Assembly (NCBI GenBank): GCA_001189275.1
Contig: CP012158.1
Span: 248,001-312,000, forward strand
DNA: 64,000 bases
DNA from: Pyrobaculum sp. WP30
GTDB taxonomy: Archaea; Thermoproteota; Thermoprotei; Thermoproteales; Thermoproteaceae
Direction: 5' to 3'
The notes under the pieces were generated by a model, which was given only the letters and a program-made list of their open reading frames with translations, had not been told where the DNA came from and searched no databases. The position numbers and the translations under genes were made by a program. This document shows positions 49,492-58,019 of this stretch, piece by piece. Each line of letters begins with the position of its first letter. Position 1 is the first letter of the stretch.

Positions 49492-50781
49492 TCACCCCCC
49501 GTTTTTTCGAAAGATGTCCTCTACGGTGATCACGCGGGGGTTTTTAGGCCCCCTCCTGACCGCCACGTAGTAATCTCCCCCCTCCCGGCCGAGCTTCCTC
49601 CTCACGTCGCGGAGCACCTCCTCCACCTTCCCCTCGTCTAGGTCGCTCCACTTCACCTCCACCGCCGTGACGTGCCCCTCCTCTACACACACGATGTCCA
49701 CCTCCACATCCCTCTCCCAATAACGGCCGCAGCGGCCCAGCCTCTTCACCCGGCCTGCCTTATGTAGGTGAGGCAGGGCGCGGCGCACCACCTCTTCGTA
49801 GGCTGAGGCCATGTAGCTGTTTACATCCACCCGCGGGGCGTTGCCGAGCTCGATCCAGTCTCTCTGTGGGTACACGAAACGCGCCCAGAACTTTATGTAG
49901 AGGTCAGACACCACGTAGATAGGCCTTGCCTTCCCCAGCACCGGGACCTCCCGCCTCACCACCTCCAGCTTCTCCAAGACGTGGAGGTACTTGGCCAAGG
50001 TCTGCGGGCTGATCCGGGCCTTGTCGGCTATCTCGGAATAAGTAGTGGCGCCCTCCTCCACGGCCCTCACGATGTTGAGATAGACGTGGGGCTCCCGCAC
50101 CTCGTGGCGGAGGAGGTTCTCGGCCTCCTCGTACAGAGGGCCCCACCGCGAGAAGAGAAACGCCATGTTCTCCTCAAGCCCCCTCCCCCCGTTGAACAAG
50201 GCGAGGTAGTGAGGCACGCCGTTGGAGACGGCGTAGGCCACCGCCAGCTCGGAGGCTCTGTAGCTCGGCAAGAAGTCGGCGGCGTAGCGCGGCGCCAAGG
50301 GGCCAAGCCGAATCTGCGCCGTCCTCCTGCCGAAGAGACCTCCGCCGTAGGCCACGGCCCTCTCGGCCACGGCGTGGGCCGAGGTGAGGAGGATAAGAAA
50401 CACTTGGCTGTCCGCCAAATACTCGTCCCAGCCTCTTTGAAGAATTGAAAGGACGCCGGGGTCTACGTCGATCCAGTGGCCGAACTCGTCTACGGCGAGC
50501 ACGAAGCGGCCGGCGTCTCTCAAAGCGGCGAAGACGGAGTCCCACTGCGGCTTCACGTAGCGGCCCAGCGCCTCGCTGAGGGCCTCCGCGAGGCGGGCAA
50601 GCTCGTCGGCCAGCGGACGTCTCTGGGCGTAGAAGTACAGCCCCCTCCTCCCCTCTAGAAACCTCTTCACCAGCCACGTCTTGCCCACCCTCCTCCGGCC
50701 GTATATCAAAACCAGCTGAGGCCTCCCCGAGACATACAGCTTATCGAGGAGGGAAAGCTCCTCCTCCCTATCCACAAACAC
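49492..50781 (-). CDS. Archaeal AAA/STAND-type ATPase with nuclease-like C-terminal domain
   Basis: A 429-residue protein of the archaeal ATPase / DUF234 group. Walker A is IYGRRRVGKTWLVKRFLEG, Walker B-like FVLAVDEFGHWID, with an Arg-type sensor in the SAHAVAERAVAYGG stretch. A winged helix (TYSEIADKARISPQTLAKYL) is at about residues 250-275. The C-terminal ~100 residues (ERDVEVDIVCVEEGHVTAVE followed by VKWSD) match a PD-(D/E)xK-like fold with D...ExK. These are numerous in archaea; functions are mostly unknown. A palindrome straddles its promoter. Confidence 0.85.
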   Translation of the reverse strand: MFVDREEELSLLDKLYVSGRPQLVLIYGRRRVGKTWLVKRFLEGRRGLYFYAQRRPLADELARLAEALSEALGRYVKPQWDSVFAALRDAGRFVLAVDEFGHWIDVDPGVLSILQRGWDEYLADSQVFLILLTSAHAVAERAVAYGGGLFGRRTAQIRLGPLAPRYAADFLPSYRASELAVAYAVSNGVPHYLALFNGGRGLEENMAFLFSRWGPLYEEAENLLRHEVREPHVYLNIVRAVEEGATTYSEIADKARISPQTLAKYLHVLEKLEVVRREVPVLGKARPIYVVSDLYIKFWARFVYPQRDWIELGNAPRVDVNSYMASAYEEVVRRALPHLHKAGRVKRLGRCGRYWERDVEVDIVCVEEGHVTAVEVKWSDLDEGKVEEVLRDVRRKLGREGGDYYVAVRRGPKNPRVITVEDIFRKNGG

Positions 50782-50792
50782 AGAAGATCACA

Positions 50793-50818
50793 ATCTGCAG
50801 TATTTTAATCTTGCAGAT
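50793..50818. promoter_or_regulatory. Palindromic operator around a TATA box
   Basis: ATCTGCA (50793-50799) and TGCAGAT (50812-50818) form a perfect 7-bp inverted repeat with a 12-bp spacer that contains the TATA-like tattttaat (50801-50809). The box is 24 bp before the ATPase start (50781, minus strand). Binding there would block TBP, so it is a likely repressor site. The ATPase's own winged helix is a candidate. The radical SAM gene starting at 50855 lies 37 bp to the right. Confidence 0.6.
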
Positions 50819-50854
50819 CAAGTTCTTCAAAACAACGCCTTTAAGGTTGCACAT

Positions 50855-51997
50855 ATGGGGGCGGCCTGGGCCGCCGAGTGGCTGGTTGCCGACGGGCTTT
50901 TTAAAAGAGGAATCGGATGCTCAGTGCTCTGGTTTCTGCTGACCACGGGGGCTTGCAACTTGTCTTGTAGCTACTGCGGCGGCTCCTTCAGCCCAGCCCA
51001 CTCCCCCTGGAGGCCCGCCGTCGAGGCGGGAGACGTGGCTAGGTTCATCGCGGCGAGAGACCCCGCGCCGACTGTCTTCTTCTACGGCGGTGAGCCGCTT
51101 CTAAACCCTCAGTACATCGAGGCGGTGATGAAGGCGATGCCGCACGCCCGCTTCGGCATCCAGACCAACGGCACCCTAGCCAGGCGGCTACCGCCCGAGA
51201 CGTGGCGACGGTTCTCCACAGTCCTGCTGTCTATAGACGGACCCCCCGAGGTGACGGACAGCTACAGAGGCCCCGGCGTCTACAAAAAGGTGGCGGAAGC
51301 GTTGCGGTGGCTCAAGGAGGAGGTGAAATGCGGCTGTAAGATAATCGCCAGGATGGCGGTGTCGCGGCGCTCCAGCATATACAGAGATGTCACCCACCTC
51401 CTATCCCTCGGCTTCGACGCCGTCCACTGGCAACTCAACGTGATCTGGACCAAGGAGTGGGGGCCCAGCGACTTCCTCAGCTGGGCCGAGGCGGAGTACC
51501 TCCCCGGCGTCGTCAAGCTGAGAGACCTATTCCTGGCGGAGGCCGAGAGAGGGAGGGTGCTGGGCATTGTGCCCATACTCGGCATATACAGGGCGCTTCT
51601 CGTGAAGCCATACGAATGGGTGCCATGCGGCGCAGGCAAGTACAGCTTCGCCATAAACACCGACGGGAGGGTGCTCCACTGCCCCATAGCCGTCTCCGAG
51701 AAGTGGGCCACGGCGGGACACATAAAGATCGGCCTCAACGGCGGCACCCCCAGGCTGAAGGATAAGTGCCTCCGATGCGAGTACAGACACGTCTGCGGCG
51801 GCCGTTGCCTCTACACGCACTACGAAGACTACTGGGGCGAGGAGGGCTTCGACGCTGTGTGCTCAGTTACCAAGAAGACGATAAGGCTTCTAGAGGAGGC
51901 GGCGCCAAGACTAAAAAACCTCATAGACACCGGCAGGCTCGCCAGAGATGCGCTAAACTACGACCCTCTGCTGGACTCCACCGAGGTAATTCCATAA
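50855..51997 (+). CDS. Radical SAM protein with SPASM-type C-terminus
   Basis: A 380-residue radical SAM enzyme. Three cysteines CNLSCSYC (C-x3-C-x2-C) at about 34-41 bind the 4Fe-4S cluster with SAM, and the GGEP motif follows in FFYGGEPLLN. A C-terminal set of Cys (VPCGAGKYS; LHCPIAV; KCLRCEYRHVCGGRC; AVCSV) matches SPASM auxiliary-cluster binding, as in peptide-modifying enzymes such as AnSME and sactisynthases. GTG 50923 is a possible later start. A tiny ORF follows at 52057, making a peptide-modification system conceivable but unproven. Confidence 0.82.
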   Translation: MGAAWAAEWLVADGLFKRGIGCSVLWFLLTTGACNLSCSYCGGSFSPAHSPWRPAVEAGDVARFIAARDPAPTVFFYGGEPLLNPQYIEAVMKAMPHARFGIQTNGTLARRLPPETWRRFSTVLLSIDGPPEVTDSYRGPGVYKKVAEALRWLKEEVKCGCKIIARMAVSRRSSIYRDVTHLLSLGFDAVHWQLNVIWTKEWGPSDFLSWAEAEYLPGVVKLRDLFLAEAERGRVLGIVPILGIYRALLVKPYEWVPCGAGKYSFAINTDGRVLHCPIAVSEKWATAGHIKIGLNGGTPRLKDKCLRCEYRHVCGGRCLYTHYEDYWGEEGFDAVCSVTKKTIRLLEEAAPRLKNLIDTGRLARDALNYDPLLDSTEVIP

Positions 51998-52056
51998 CAT
52001 TCACATATAAGCCCACCGTCAAAGACACAGCTATAAAAAGAGAGGCTGAGATATAT

Positions 52057-52101
52057 ATGCCCTGTAAAAAGAAGAAAAGCGCAAAAGAGGAAAAGGCGTA
52101 A
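52057..52101 (+). CDS. Possible 14-residue Lys-rich peptide ORF
   Basis: ATG 52057 opens MPCKKKKSAKEEKA and ends at TAA 52101. The TATA-like gctataaaaagag (52030-52042) is 24 bp upstream, exactly the leaderless distance used by most genes here, with no other gene nearby to explain it. The peptide has one Cys and is otherwise charged. It lies 60 bp after a radical SAM/SPASM gene. Whether it is expressed or is a substrate is unknown; it may be chance. Confidence 0.35.
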   Translation: MPCKKKKSAKEEKA

Positions 52102-52240
52102 GCCCGCCGGAGTTCCTCGCGTCTTTTGTTGCGTAAATTTCCAGGTTTTTGTTAACTATATATTGATTTAGACAATTATAATTTACTGCAATTATCGATA
52201 ATAATGCTAAAGATTTATTTAGGCCTAGGAGATGGGCTCT
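52102..52240. promoter_or_regulatory. A/T-rich control region before the liv operon
   Basis: 139 bp, much richer in A/T than the rest of the window. Features: a repeated CAATTAT (52173-52179 and 52189-52195), a perfect palindrome ATTATCGATAAT (52191-52202), and a TATA box gatttattta (52212-52221) that is about 24 bp before the livK start at 52241. The palindrome lies upstream of the TATA box, where it could serve as an activator or BRE-overlapping site. Confidence 0.5.
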
Positions 52241-53557
52241 ATGGCGTCTAGAAGAGATCTGTTGAAGATGGGCGTCTCCTTTGTGGTTGGTCTCGGCGTG
52301 GGGGCCGGGCTTACCTCTTTGTTGCGGCCTCAGGTGGCCCAAGTGTCACCCACCGGGACGACCACATTGGAGACGCCTAAGCCGACTACCACCGCGGCGG
52401 GGAGGAAAAGGGATGTGTTTAAGCTAGGCGTTGTGACTTTTCAGACGGGCGCCGCCTCTATATTCGGCGTGCCAGCTCTCAATGCGGCGCAGCTCTTGGT
52501 GGAACAGATAAACCAAGCTGGCGGCATACTGGGCGCCAAGGTGGAGCTCGTGGTTAGAGACGAAAGCGGAGGCTCCGACAAGATGATAGCTGTATACAGA
52601 GAGTTGACGCAACAAGCTGGCGTAGACGCCTATATAGGCCTTATATCGAGCGCAGACTGCCTAGCCGTGGCGCCCGTGGCTGAGGAGCTCGGTACCACCC
52701 TCACGGTCTTTTTCGACTGCGCCACGAAGCAGCTAGTGGACAAGGACATGATGAAGAAGGTGACTTTTAGGACAGGCGGCACCACCGTCACAGACGGCGT
52801 CTCGCTGGCCAGATACGTGCTGGAGGTCATGCCGGATGTCAAAACCGTGGTGGGGCTGAATCAAGACTACGCGTATGGACGCGACGAGTGGTCAGACTTC
52901 AAAAACGCCCTGCTGACCCTGAAGCCGGACGTCAAGGTCCTCGACGAGCTCTTCACGCCGCTCTTCTCCACGGACTACTCGGCTCAGATATCTAAAATCC
53001 TCGACTTAAAACCAGACCTGGTACACACCTCCTTCTGGGGCCCTGACCTGGTGAACTTCATAAAACAAGCCTCCGCACGTGGCCTCTTTCAACAGACACG
53101 GGTTGCCTTCGCCAGGGGCGAGTTCGGCCTCTACGAGGGGATGCCGGACGGCCAAATCGTGGAGGGCCCCCACTACCACGGCTTCCCCGACCCAAAGGCC
53201 TACAGCATAAATCGCGACTTCGTCAATGCATACACCTCCCGCTTCGGCTCCCCGCCGCCCTATCCGGCGTACCACATGGCCAACGCGATCCTCGGCGTTA
53301 AGTACGCCTTCGAGGTCGCCGCCGCGGCGGAAAACGTTGGGTGGCCGGACCTATCCGCAGTGGTCAAGGTCTTTAAGCGCCTCGCCTACCCGGCGCCCGG
53401 CGACTACATCATCATGACGCCTAACCACAACGCCATGAGGGGGGCCGTCGTGGGCGTCTCCAAGGGCGGCAGGCTTACTTCGCTTAAATACATGCACCCT
53501 GCCGAGGTCAACCCGCCGGTGGGAGTTGTCAGCGACCAGTGGATCAAATCGCTCTAG
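52241..53557 (+). CDS. Branched-chain amino-acid-type ABC binding protein (LivK-like)
   Basis: A 438-residue type I solute-binding protein. The start MASRRDLLKMGVSFVVGLGVG is a twin-arginine signal (SRRDLLK), so it is exported folded. A Thr/Pro-rich linker follows, then a two-lobe Leu/Ile/Val-binding core (FKLGVVTFQTGAASIFGVPA; YIGLISSADCLAVAPVAEEL; GLNQDYAYGRDEWSDF; YPAYHMANAILGVKYAFEVA). ATG 52241 fits the TATA box. The ligand could be amino acids, urea or amides; it is not fixed by sequence. First gene of livKHMGF. Confidence 0.87.
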   Translation: MASRRDLLKMGVSFVVGLGVGAGLTSLLRPQVAQVSPTGTTTLETPKPTTTAAGRKRDVFKLGVVTFQTGAASIFGVPALNAAQLLVEQINQAGGILGAKVELVVRDESGGSDKMIAVYRELTQQAGVDAYIGLISSADCLAVAPVAEELGTTLTVFFDCATKQLVDKDMMKKVTFRTGGTTVTDGVSLARYVLEVMPDVKTVVGLNQDYAYGRDEWSDFKNALLTLKPDVKVLDELFTPLFSTDYSAQISKILDLKPDLVHTSFWGPDLVNFIKQASARGLFQQTRVAFARGEFGLYEGMPDGQIVEGPHYHGFPDPKAYSINRDFVNAYTSRFGSPPPYPAYHMANAILGVKYAFEVAAAAENVGWPDLSAVVKVFKRLAYPAPGDYIIMTPNHNAMRGAVVGVSKGGRLTSLKYMHPAEVNPPVGVVSDQWIKSL

Positions 53558-53560
53558 GCA

Positions 53561-54409
53561 ATGATAAACATCTTGGTGGCACTCTACGCCTTTTTTCTCA
53601 ACTTACTCGCCGTCTCAATAGGCATGGCCTTTATCTACAGCGTCGCCCGAGTGCTAAACCTAGCCCACGGCGCTTTCTTTGTGCTGGGGGGCTACCTAGC
53701 CACCGCGTTGATCACCAGCCTTGGCCCGGTCCCCGGCGCCTTGGCTACCGCCGCCATCCTCGCCGCGCTGCCGCCTCTCCTCTACCTCTATGTCAGATTC
53801 GCCCGTGACGAGCTTGAGCAGCTCTTCGTCACCTACGCCCTTCTCCTCCTGATGGAGGGGCTCTTCAAGCTGGTCTTCGGCTACGGCAACTACACCTTGG
53901 CGGACCTCGCCGCGGGACTCGGCGCGGTATTTATAGAAGGCCAGCGGATACCCAACGCCTACCTCCTCGGCGGGGCCGCGGTGGCTGGGCTCATGGCCGT
54001 GCTTTACATACTGCTCTACAAAACCCGGCTCGGGCTCTACATGAGGGCTGTGTCAGACGACAGTGAAATGGCGGCGGCCCTGGGCGTGAAGTCGCCGCTG
54101 GTTCAACACCTCTCCATCTTCCTAGGCGTCTTCACCACGTCTCTACTCGGCGCTGTGGCCGCGACGTGGCAGGCATACACCCTCGGGCTCTCCGCAGAGG
54201 TGTTGATATACGCCTTCGCCGCCTTAGTCATAGGCGGCCTAGGCAACCTCTGGGGAGTCGCCGCCGCCTCGGCGCTGGTAGCCGCCGTGAGGACCGCCAC
54301 GGTTATGGTGTACCCTGAGCTGGAGCTCCTCGCGATATACCTCGTGGTTATAGCCGTGTTGCTAGTTAGGCCGGGCGGCATCTTTACGAGACATGCGCGG
54401 GTGGCTTAG
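53561..54409 (+). CDS. livH: Branched-chain amino-acid-type ABC permease (LivH-like)
   Basis: A 282-residue inner permease with about eight hydrophobic helices: AFIYSVARVLNLAHGAFFVL (the ALNLA-HGAFF motif of LivH), YFTALLLLMEGLFKLVFGYG-like central part, and an EAA-type loop DDSEMAAALGVKSPLVQHL. Begins 3 bp after livK and overlaps livM by 17 bp. Operon position and motif make the call firm; the transported compound is unknown. Confidence 0.87.
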   Translation: MINILVALYAFFLNLLAVSIGMAFIYSVARVLNLAHGAFFVLGGYLATALITSLGPVPGALATAAILAALPPLLYLYVRFARDELEQLFVTYALLLLMEGLFKLVFGYGNYTLADLAAGLGAVFIEGQRIPNAYLLGGAAVAGLMAVLYILLYKTRLGLYMRAVSDDSEMAAALGVKSPLVQHLSIFLGVFTTSLLGAVAATWQAYTLGLSAEVLIYAFAALVIGGLGNLWGVAAASALVAAVRTATVMVYPELELLAIYLVVIAVLLVRPGGIFTRHARVA

Positions 54410-55280
54410 CATTGTGATGTTGGCCGCCGCAGCCGCCGCGGCGTATGTGGCGGGGAATCAATACGTTAGATTCGTCACAGCCTACATAATGGCGTGGAGC
54501 CTCGCCGTGTGGGGCGCGCAACTCCTCCTTAGATACGGCCTCGTAAACTTCGGCATAGGTGCCGCCTACGCCATAGGTGCATACTCGGCGGGCCTCCTAT
54601 ACCGCCATTTCGGCGTCACAGATCTGACGATACACATGTTAGCCGCCGCAGCCGCGGGCGGCCTCTGGGGCCTCCTCAGCGGCCTCGTGTCGACGCGTGT
54701 CAGAGGCGTCCAATACGCGTTGCTGAACCTCGCCCTCTCCATGGTGCTGTACGGGATGCTTCTCAAGTTCTACTGGGCCACCGGCGGAAGCGACGGCCTA
54801 TACGTGCCGACGCCCAGACTCTTCGGGACGCCGCTTGGAGAACTCGGAACCTACCTCCTAGCGTTACTCCTCGCGGCGGCGTGGGCGGCGCTGGGGCTGG
54901 TCTACACCCAAAGCGCCGCGGCGCGGCTCGCCGACGGCTTAAGAATAAACGAGCTCCGCACCTCCGCATTGGGGGCCCACGTGGGGCTGCAGATAGCCGC
55001 GGCTTCAGCCCTTGCCTCCGCCTCGGCCAGCTTGGGAGGCCTCGGCGTCGCCTACGTCACGGGCCACGTCTCTCCGCAGTACGCCCACTGGTCCACGTCG
55101 GGCGAGCTGGTGGTGGCGGCTCTGCTCTCCAGCTTCCTGCCCCAGCCCTGGGGCTTCGCGGCAGGCGCCTCAGTGTATCAAGCAGTGCGGCTTCTCTCGC
55201 TTCAGTTCACAACCCCCGAACTCTTCGTAGGAGCGACTCTGTTAGCCGCCTTGGGTCTATGGCGATACTTTCGGCGGTAG
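54393..55280 (+). CDS. livM: Branched-chain amino-acid-type ABC permease (LivM-like)
   Basis: A 295-residue permease with about eight helices. LLLRYGLVNFGIGAAYAIGA and YSAGLL fit the LivM start motif (LGYxGxxSxGhxAFxxIGAY). Later ALGAHVGLQIAAASALASAS is the permease-ATPase contact loop. Overlaps livH by 17 bp and livG by 22 bp, consistent with strict co-translation. Confidence 0.85.
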   Translation: MRGWLSIVMLAAAAAAAYVAGNQYVRFVTAYIMAWSLAVWGAQLLLRYGLVNFGIGAAYAIGAYSAGLLYRHFGVTDLTIHMLAAAAAGGLWGLLSGLVSTRVRGVQYALLNLALSMVLYGMLLKFYWATGGSDGLYVPTPRLFGTPLGELGTYLLALLLAAAWAALGLVYTQSAAARLADGLRINELRTSALGAHVGLQIAAASALASASASLGGLGVAYVTGHVSPQYAHWSTSGELVVAALLSSFLPQPWGFAAGASVYQAVRLLSLQFTTPELFVGATLLAALGLWRYFRR

Positions 55281-55948
55281 ACCTACATAAATCCTTCGGC
55301 GGCGTCAAGGCGGTGGACGGCGTGACTCTGGAGGTGAAAGAAGGCGAGAAGCTGGCGGTGGTGGGGCCAAACGGCTCCGGCAAAACCACCTTGATCAACC
55401 TCCTCTCAGGTCTTTACCCGCCGGACAGAGGCCGCGTGTTCCTCCAGACGCTAGACGTGACTAAGACCCCCATACACGTCAGGGTGAAGCTCGGCATTGC
55501 CAGATCCTTCCAGCTTCCCCAGCTCTTCCCCGAGCTGACTGTATACGAAAACGTGGCCATCGCCGTCGCCGCCCTCCGCGGCTTCTCGCTGAAGGCGGTG
55601 CACCTGGAAGAGGTCAGGTCCATCCTCGAGCTCTTCGAGCTTTGGGACAAGCGGTCGGTAAAGGCGGCCTCTTTGTCCGAGGGCGAGAAGAAGATCCTCG
55701 ACGTGGCTCTCGCATACGTCTCGCGGCCAAAGGTGCTCCTCCTCGACGAGCCCACAAGCTCCGTCGCCGAAGAGGACAAGATACCGCTCATGGAGCGGTT
55801 GCTGGAGCGGCTCAGGAGCATATCCATAGTCATGGTGGAACACGACCTCGACGTCGTGGAGAGGTTCGCAGAGAGAGTTGTGGCTATGCGGGCAGGCAAG
55901 GTTGTGGCCGTGGCGAGACCCTCCGACGTGAAGACACTGGAAATATGA
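55259..55948 (+). CDS. livG: Branched-chain amino-acid-type ABC ATPase (LivG-like)
   Basis: A 229-residue ATPase. Walker A is VGPNGSGKTTLINLLSGLY, the LivG-type lead-in SFGGVKAVDGVTLEV, Q-loop SFQLPQLFPELTVYENVAI, signature LSEGEKKILDVALA, Walker B VLLLDEPTSSVAEED and switch MVEHDLDVVERFAERVV. The signature is LSEG, a variant of LSGGQ found in LivG/F. ATG 55259 lies within livM; the stop overlaps livF (ATGA). Confidence 0.88.
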   Translation: MAILSAVDLHKSFGGVKAVDGVTLEVKEGEKLAVVGPNGSGKTTLINLLSGLYPPDRGRVFLQTLDVTKTPIHVRVKLGIARSFQLPQLFPELTVYENVAIAVAALRGFSLKAVHLEEVRSILELFELWDKRSVKAASLSEGEKKILDVALAYVSRPKVLLLDEPTSSVAEEDKIPLMERLLERLRSISIVMVEHDLDVVERFAERVVAMRAGKVVAVARPSDVKTLEI

Positions 55949-56595
55949 TAAAGACAGAGAGGCTCTCGGTCTCTATAGGAGGCTCCGCGATACTGCGCGA
56001 CGTCACCATAGAGGCCCCACCAGCCGCCGCCACCGCGCTCGTGGGGCCCAACGGCGCGGGGAAGACCACCACATTAAAGGCAATCATGGGGCTGATACGC
56101 CACGGCGGCCGCGTCTACATAGCCGGACAAGAGGCGACGCACATCCCGGCGCACGGCAGAGCGGCGCTGGGCGTCGGCTACAGCCCGGAGGATAGAAGGC
56201 TATTCCCCTCTCTAACCGTGGAGGAGAACTTGAAGGTCGCCGTCTACGCCCTAGGGTTGCCCCAGGACAGACTAGAGCTGGTGTACAGCCTGCTCCCCCA
56301 GATAAAGCCCCTCCTCGGCCGCAAGGCCGCCGCCCTCTCCGGCGGACAGCAGAAGCTCGTCGCGTTGGCTAGGGCGCTCCTAATCGGCCGCAGAGCGGTT
56401 CTCCTCGACGAGGTGTTCGAGGGAATGTCCCCCAAGATGAGGGACGACACCGCGTTAGTGATACGGGAATACATAAACACCACAGGCGCCGCCGTGCTCG
56501 TCGCCGAGTCAAACCCAGAATATGTAAAATTCGCCACTTACGTATACAGAATACACAGAGGGGTGGCGGCCCCCCTTGAAAAAACTAAAGCTTAA
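55945..56595 (+). CDS. livF: Branched-chain amino-acid-type ABC ATPase (LivF-like)
   Basis: A 216-residue ATPase. Walker [39 protein letters not shown] (typical LivF PEGR-like segment), signature [16 protein letters not shown], Walker [16 protein letters not shown] (the usual DEP is DEV), switch VAESN in place of the usual His. The altered switch and Walker B may lower ATPase activity, with livG carrying out hydrolysis. Overlaps thiC by 4 bp (convergent). Confidence 0.88.
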   Translation: MIKTERLSVSIGGSAILRDVTIEAPPAAATALVGPNGAGKTTTLKAIMGLIRHGGRVYIAGQEATHIPAHGRAALGVGYSPEDRRLFPSLTVEENLKVAVYALGLPQDRLELVYSLLPQIKPLLGRKAAALSGGQQKLVALARALLIGRRAVLLDEVFEGMSPKMRDDTALVIREYINTTGAAVLVAESNPEYVKFATYVYRIHRGVAAPLEKTKA

Positions 56596-57881
56596 ACCAC
56601 CACCTTCTTTGCCTGCTCCCGGACCCACATCATTGGGCAATAGCCTCCACACATGGTGCAGGCGTTGGTCTTGGGGACGCCATACTGCGTGTAGATCCGC
56701 CAAGCCGCCTCGGGGTCGATAAGTCGGCTTATCATCTCCCTCCACTGGAGCCTGCCGCGGAGTATGCTGACCTCTCTATCCCACTGGGTAGCCCGCCTGC
56801 CCAGCTTCACTATGTCGCCGATGTGGGCGGCGACGCGGTAGGCCTTGGCCCCCGCCTCTACCTGCTCCACCGTGGGCAGGGCTAGGTGTTCGGCGGGCGT
56901 GATGTAACACAACAAGTCGGCGCCCGCCGCGGCGGCCAACGCGGCGCCCACGGCTGAGGCTATGTGGTCGTAGGGCGCGGCGACGTCCGTCGGCAAGGGG
57001 CCGAGGACGTAGTACGGAATGCCACCGGTCAGCCGCTTCTCCAGCTTGATGCTCCACACGATGTCGTTAAGCGGCACGTGGCCAGGCCCCTCGATCATGA
57101 CTTGGACCCCCTTCTTCACAGCCCTCTTCGCCAGCCGAGCCGCCTCCACAAGCTCCGCCACGTGAAACTCGTCGTGGGCATCTGCAATTGCGCCAGGCCT
57201 GAGGGCGTCGCCGATGGATATCACGGCGTCGTACTCGGCGAAGAGCTCCAGGAGGTAGTCCCAGTTCTTCAGGTAGGGGTTCTCCGCCTTGTTGTGGATC
57301 ATCCACCCAATCAACATGTCGCCGCCCCGCGACACCACCGGGATCACTCTGTCGCTCCGCAAGACCTTCACCGCCAAGTCGTACGTCACCGCGGCGTGGA
57401 TGGTCATAAACGCCACGCCGTCTTTCAGATGCTTCTCTACAGTCTTGAAGAGGTTCTCCTCGGTGAAATAAGCTCCGCCTCCCCGCCTGGCGAAAGACTC
57501 GATGAAGGCTTGGTAAACCGGCACAGTGCCCACCGGAATCTCGCTGGCGTCCAACACGGCGCGTCTCACGGCGTCCAGGTCGCCGCCCACGCTGAGGTCC
57601 ATAAGCGAGTCACCCCACCGATTCGCCACAGCCACCTTCTTAAGCTCTGCATCCAAATCAACCACCTCGCCTGAGGTGCCCAAATTCACGTTAATCTTCG
57701 TCGATATCCCCCTCCCGATGACGGTCACCCGCCTGGGAGGCCTCTTCACGTTCCTAATAACGACGATCTGCCCCCTCGCCACCCTATCCCTAAACTTCTC
57801 CGGCGAAACGCCCTCCAGCTTGGCCAACTCCCTCAACGCCTCCGTCGAGCCGGCTCTCGCCAGCTCAATAACCGTTTTCAT
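56592..57881 (-). CDS. thiC: Phosphomethylpyrimidine synthase (ThiC)
   Basis: A 429-residue radical SAM-like enzyme that turns AIR into HMP-phosphate, the pyrimidine part of thiamine. The C-terminal cluster motif is [13 protein letters not shown] (C-x2-C-x4-C). Other hallmarks are [66 protein letters not shown] and [23 protein letters not shown] 57881 is chosen; the TATA box (complement of ccatataaaaata, 57900-57912) is about 25 bp upstream. A longer start at 57917 lies over the box. I see no thiamine riboswitch. Confidence 0.95.
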   Translation of the reverse strand: MKTVIELARAGSTEALRELAKLEGVSPEKFRDRVARGQIVVIRNVKRPPRRVTVIGRGISTKINVNLGTSGEVVDLDAELKKVAVANRWGDSLMDLSVGGDLDAVRRAVLDASEIPVGTVPVYQAFIESFARRGGGAYFTEENLFKTVEKHLKDGVAFMTIHAAVTYDLAVKVLRSDRVIPVVSRGGDMLIGWMIHNKAENPYLKNWDYLLELFAEYDAVISIGDALRPGAIADAHDEFHVAELVEAARLAKRAVKKGVQVMIEGPGHVPLNDIVWSIKLEKRLTGGIPYYVLGPLPTDVAAPYDHIASAVGAALAAAAGADLLCYITPAEHLALPTVEQVEAGAKAYRVAAHIGDIVKLGRRATQWDREVSILRGRLQWREMISRLIDPEAAWRIYTQYGVPKTNACTMCGGYCPMMWVREQAKKVVV

Positions 57882-57936
57882 AAACCCATTATAGATTCCA
57901 TATAAAAATATTATCAACTAGTCCCCCGCCTTATCG

Positions 57937-57992
57937 CGCCGTGCACAGAACGCTGTTAAGCTCCCGTACGTGACGGAACGCCGTGCACAACG
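57937..57992. promoter_or_regulatory. Direct repeat upstream of the metal-binding protein gene
   Basis: cgccgtgcacagaacg (57937-57952) recurs as cgccgtgcacaacg (57979-57992); the starts are 42 bp apart, four helical turns. Each has a GTGCAC palindrome at its centre. The second copy adjoins the TATA box gtttaaaaatag (57992-58003) of the gene at 58020. This layout suits a cooperative regulator, such as a metal-dependent repressor, but its identity is unknown. Confidence 0.5.
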
Positions 57993-58019
57993 TTTAAAAA
58001 TAGAAAACATCAAACGTCC

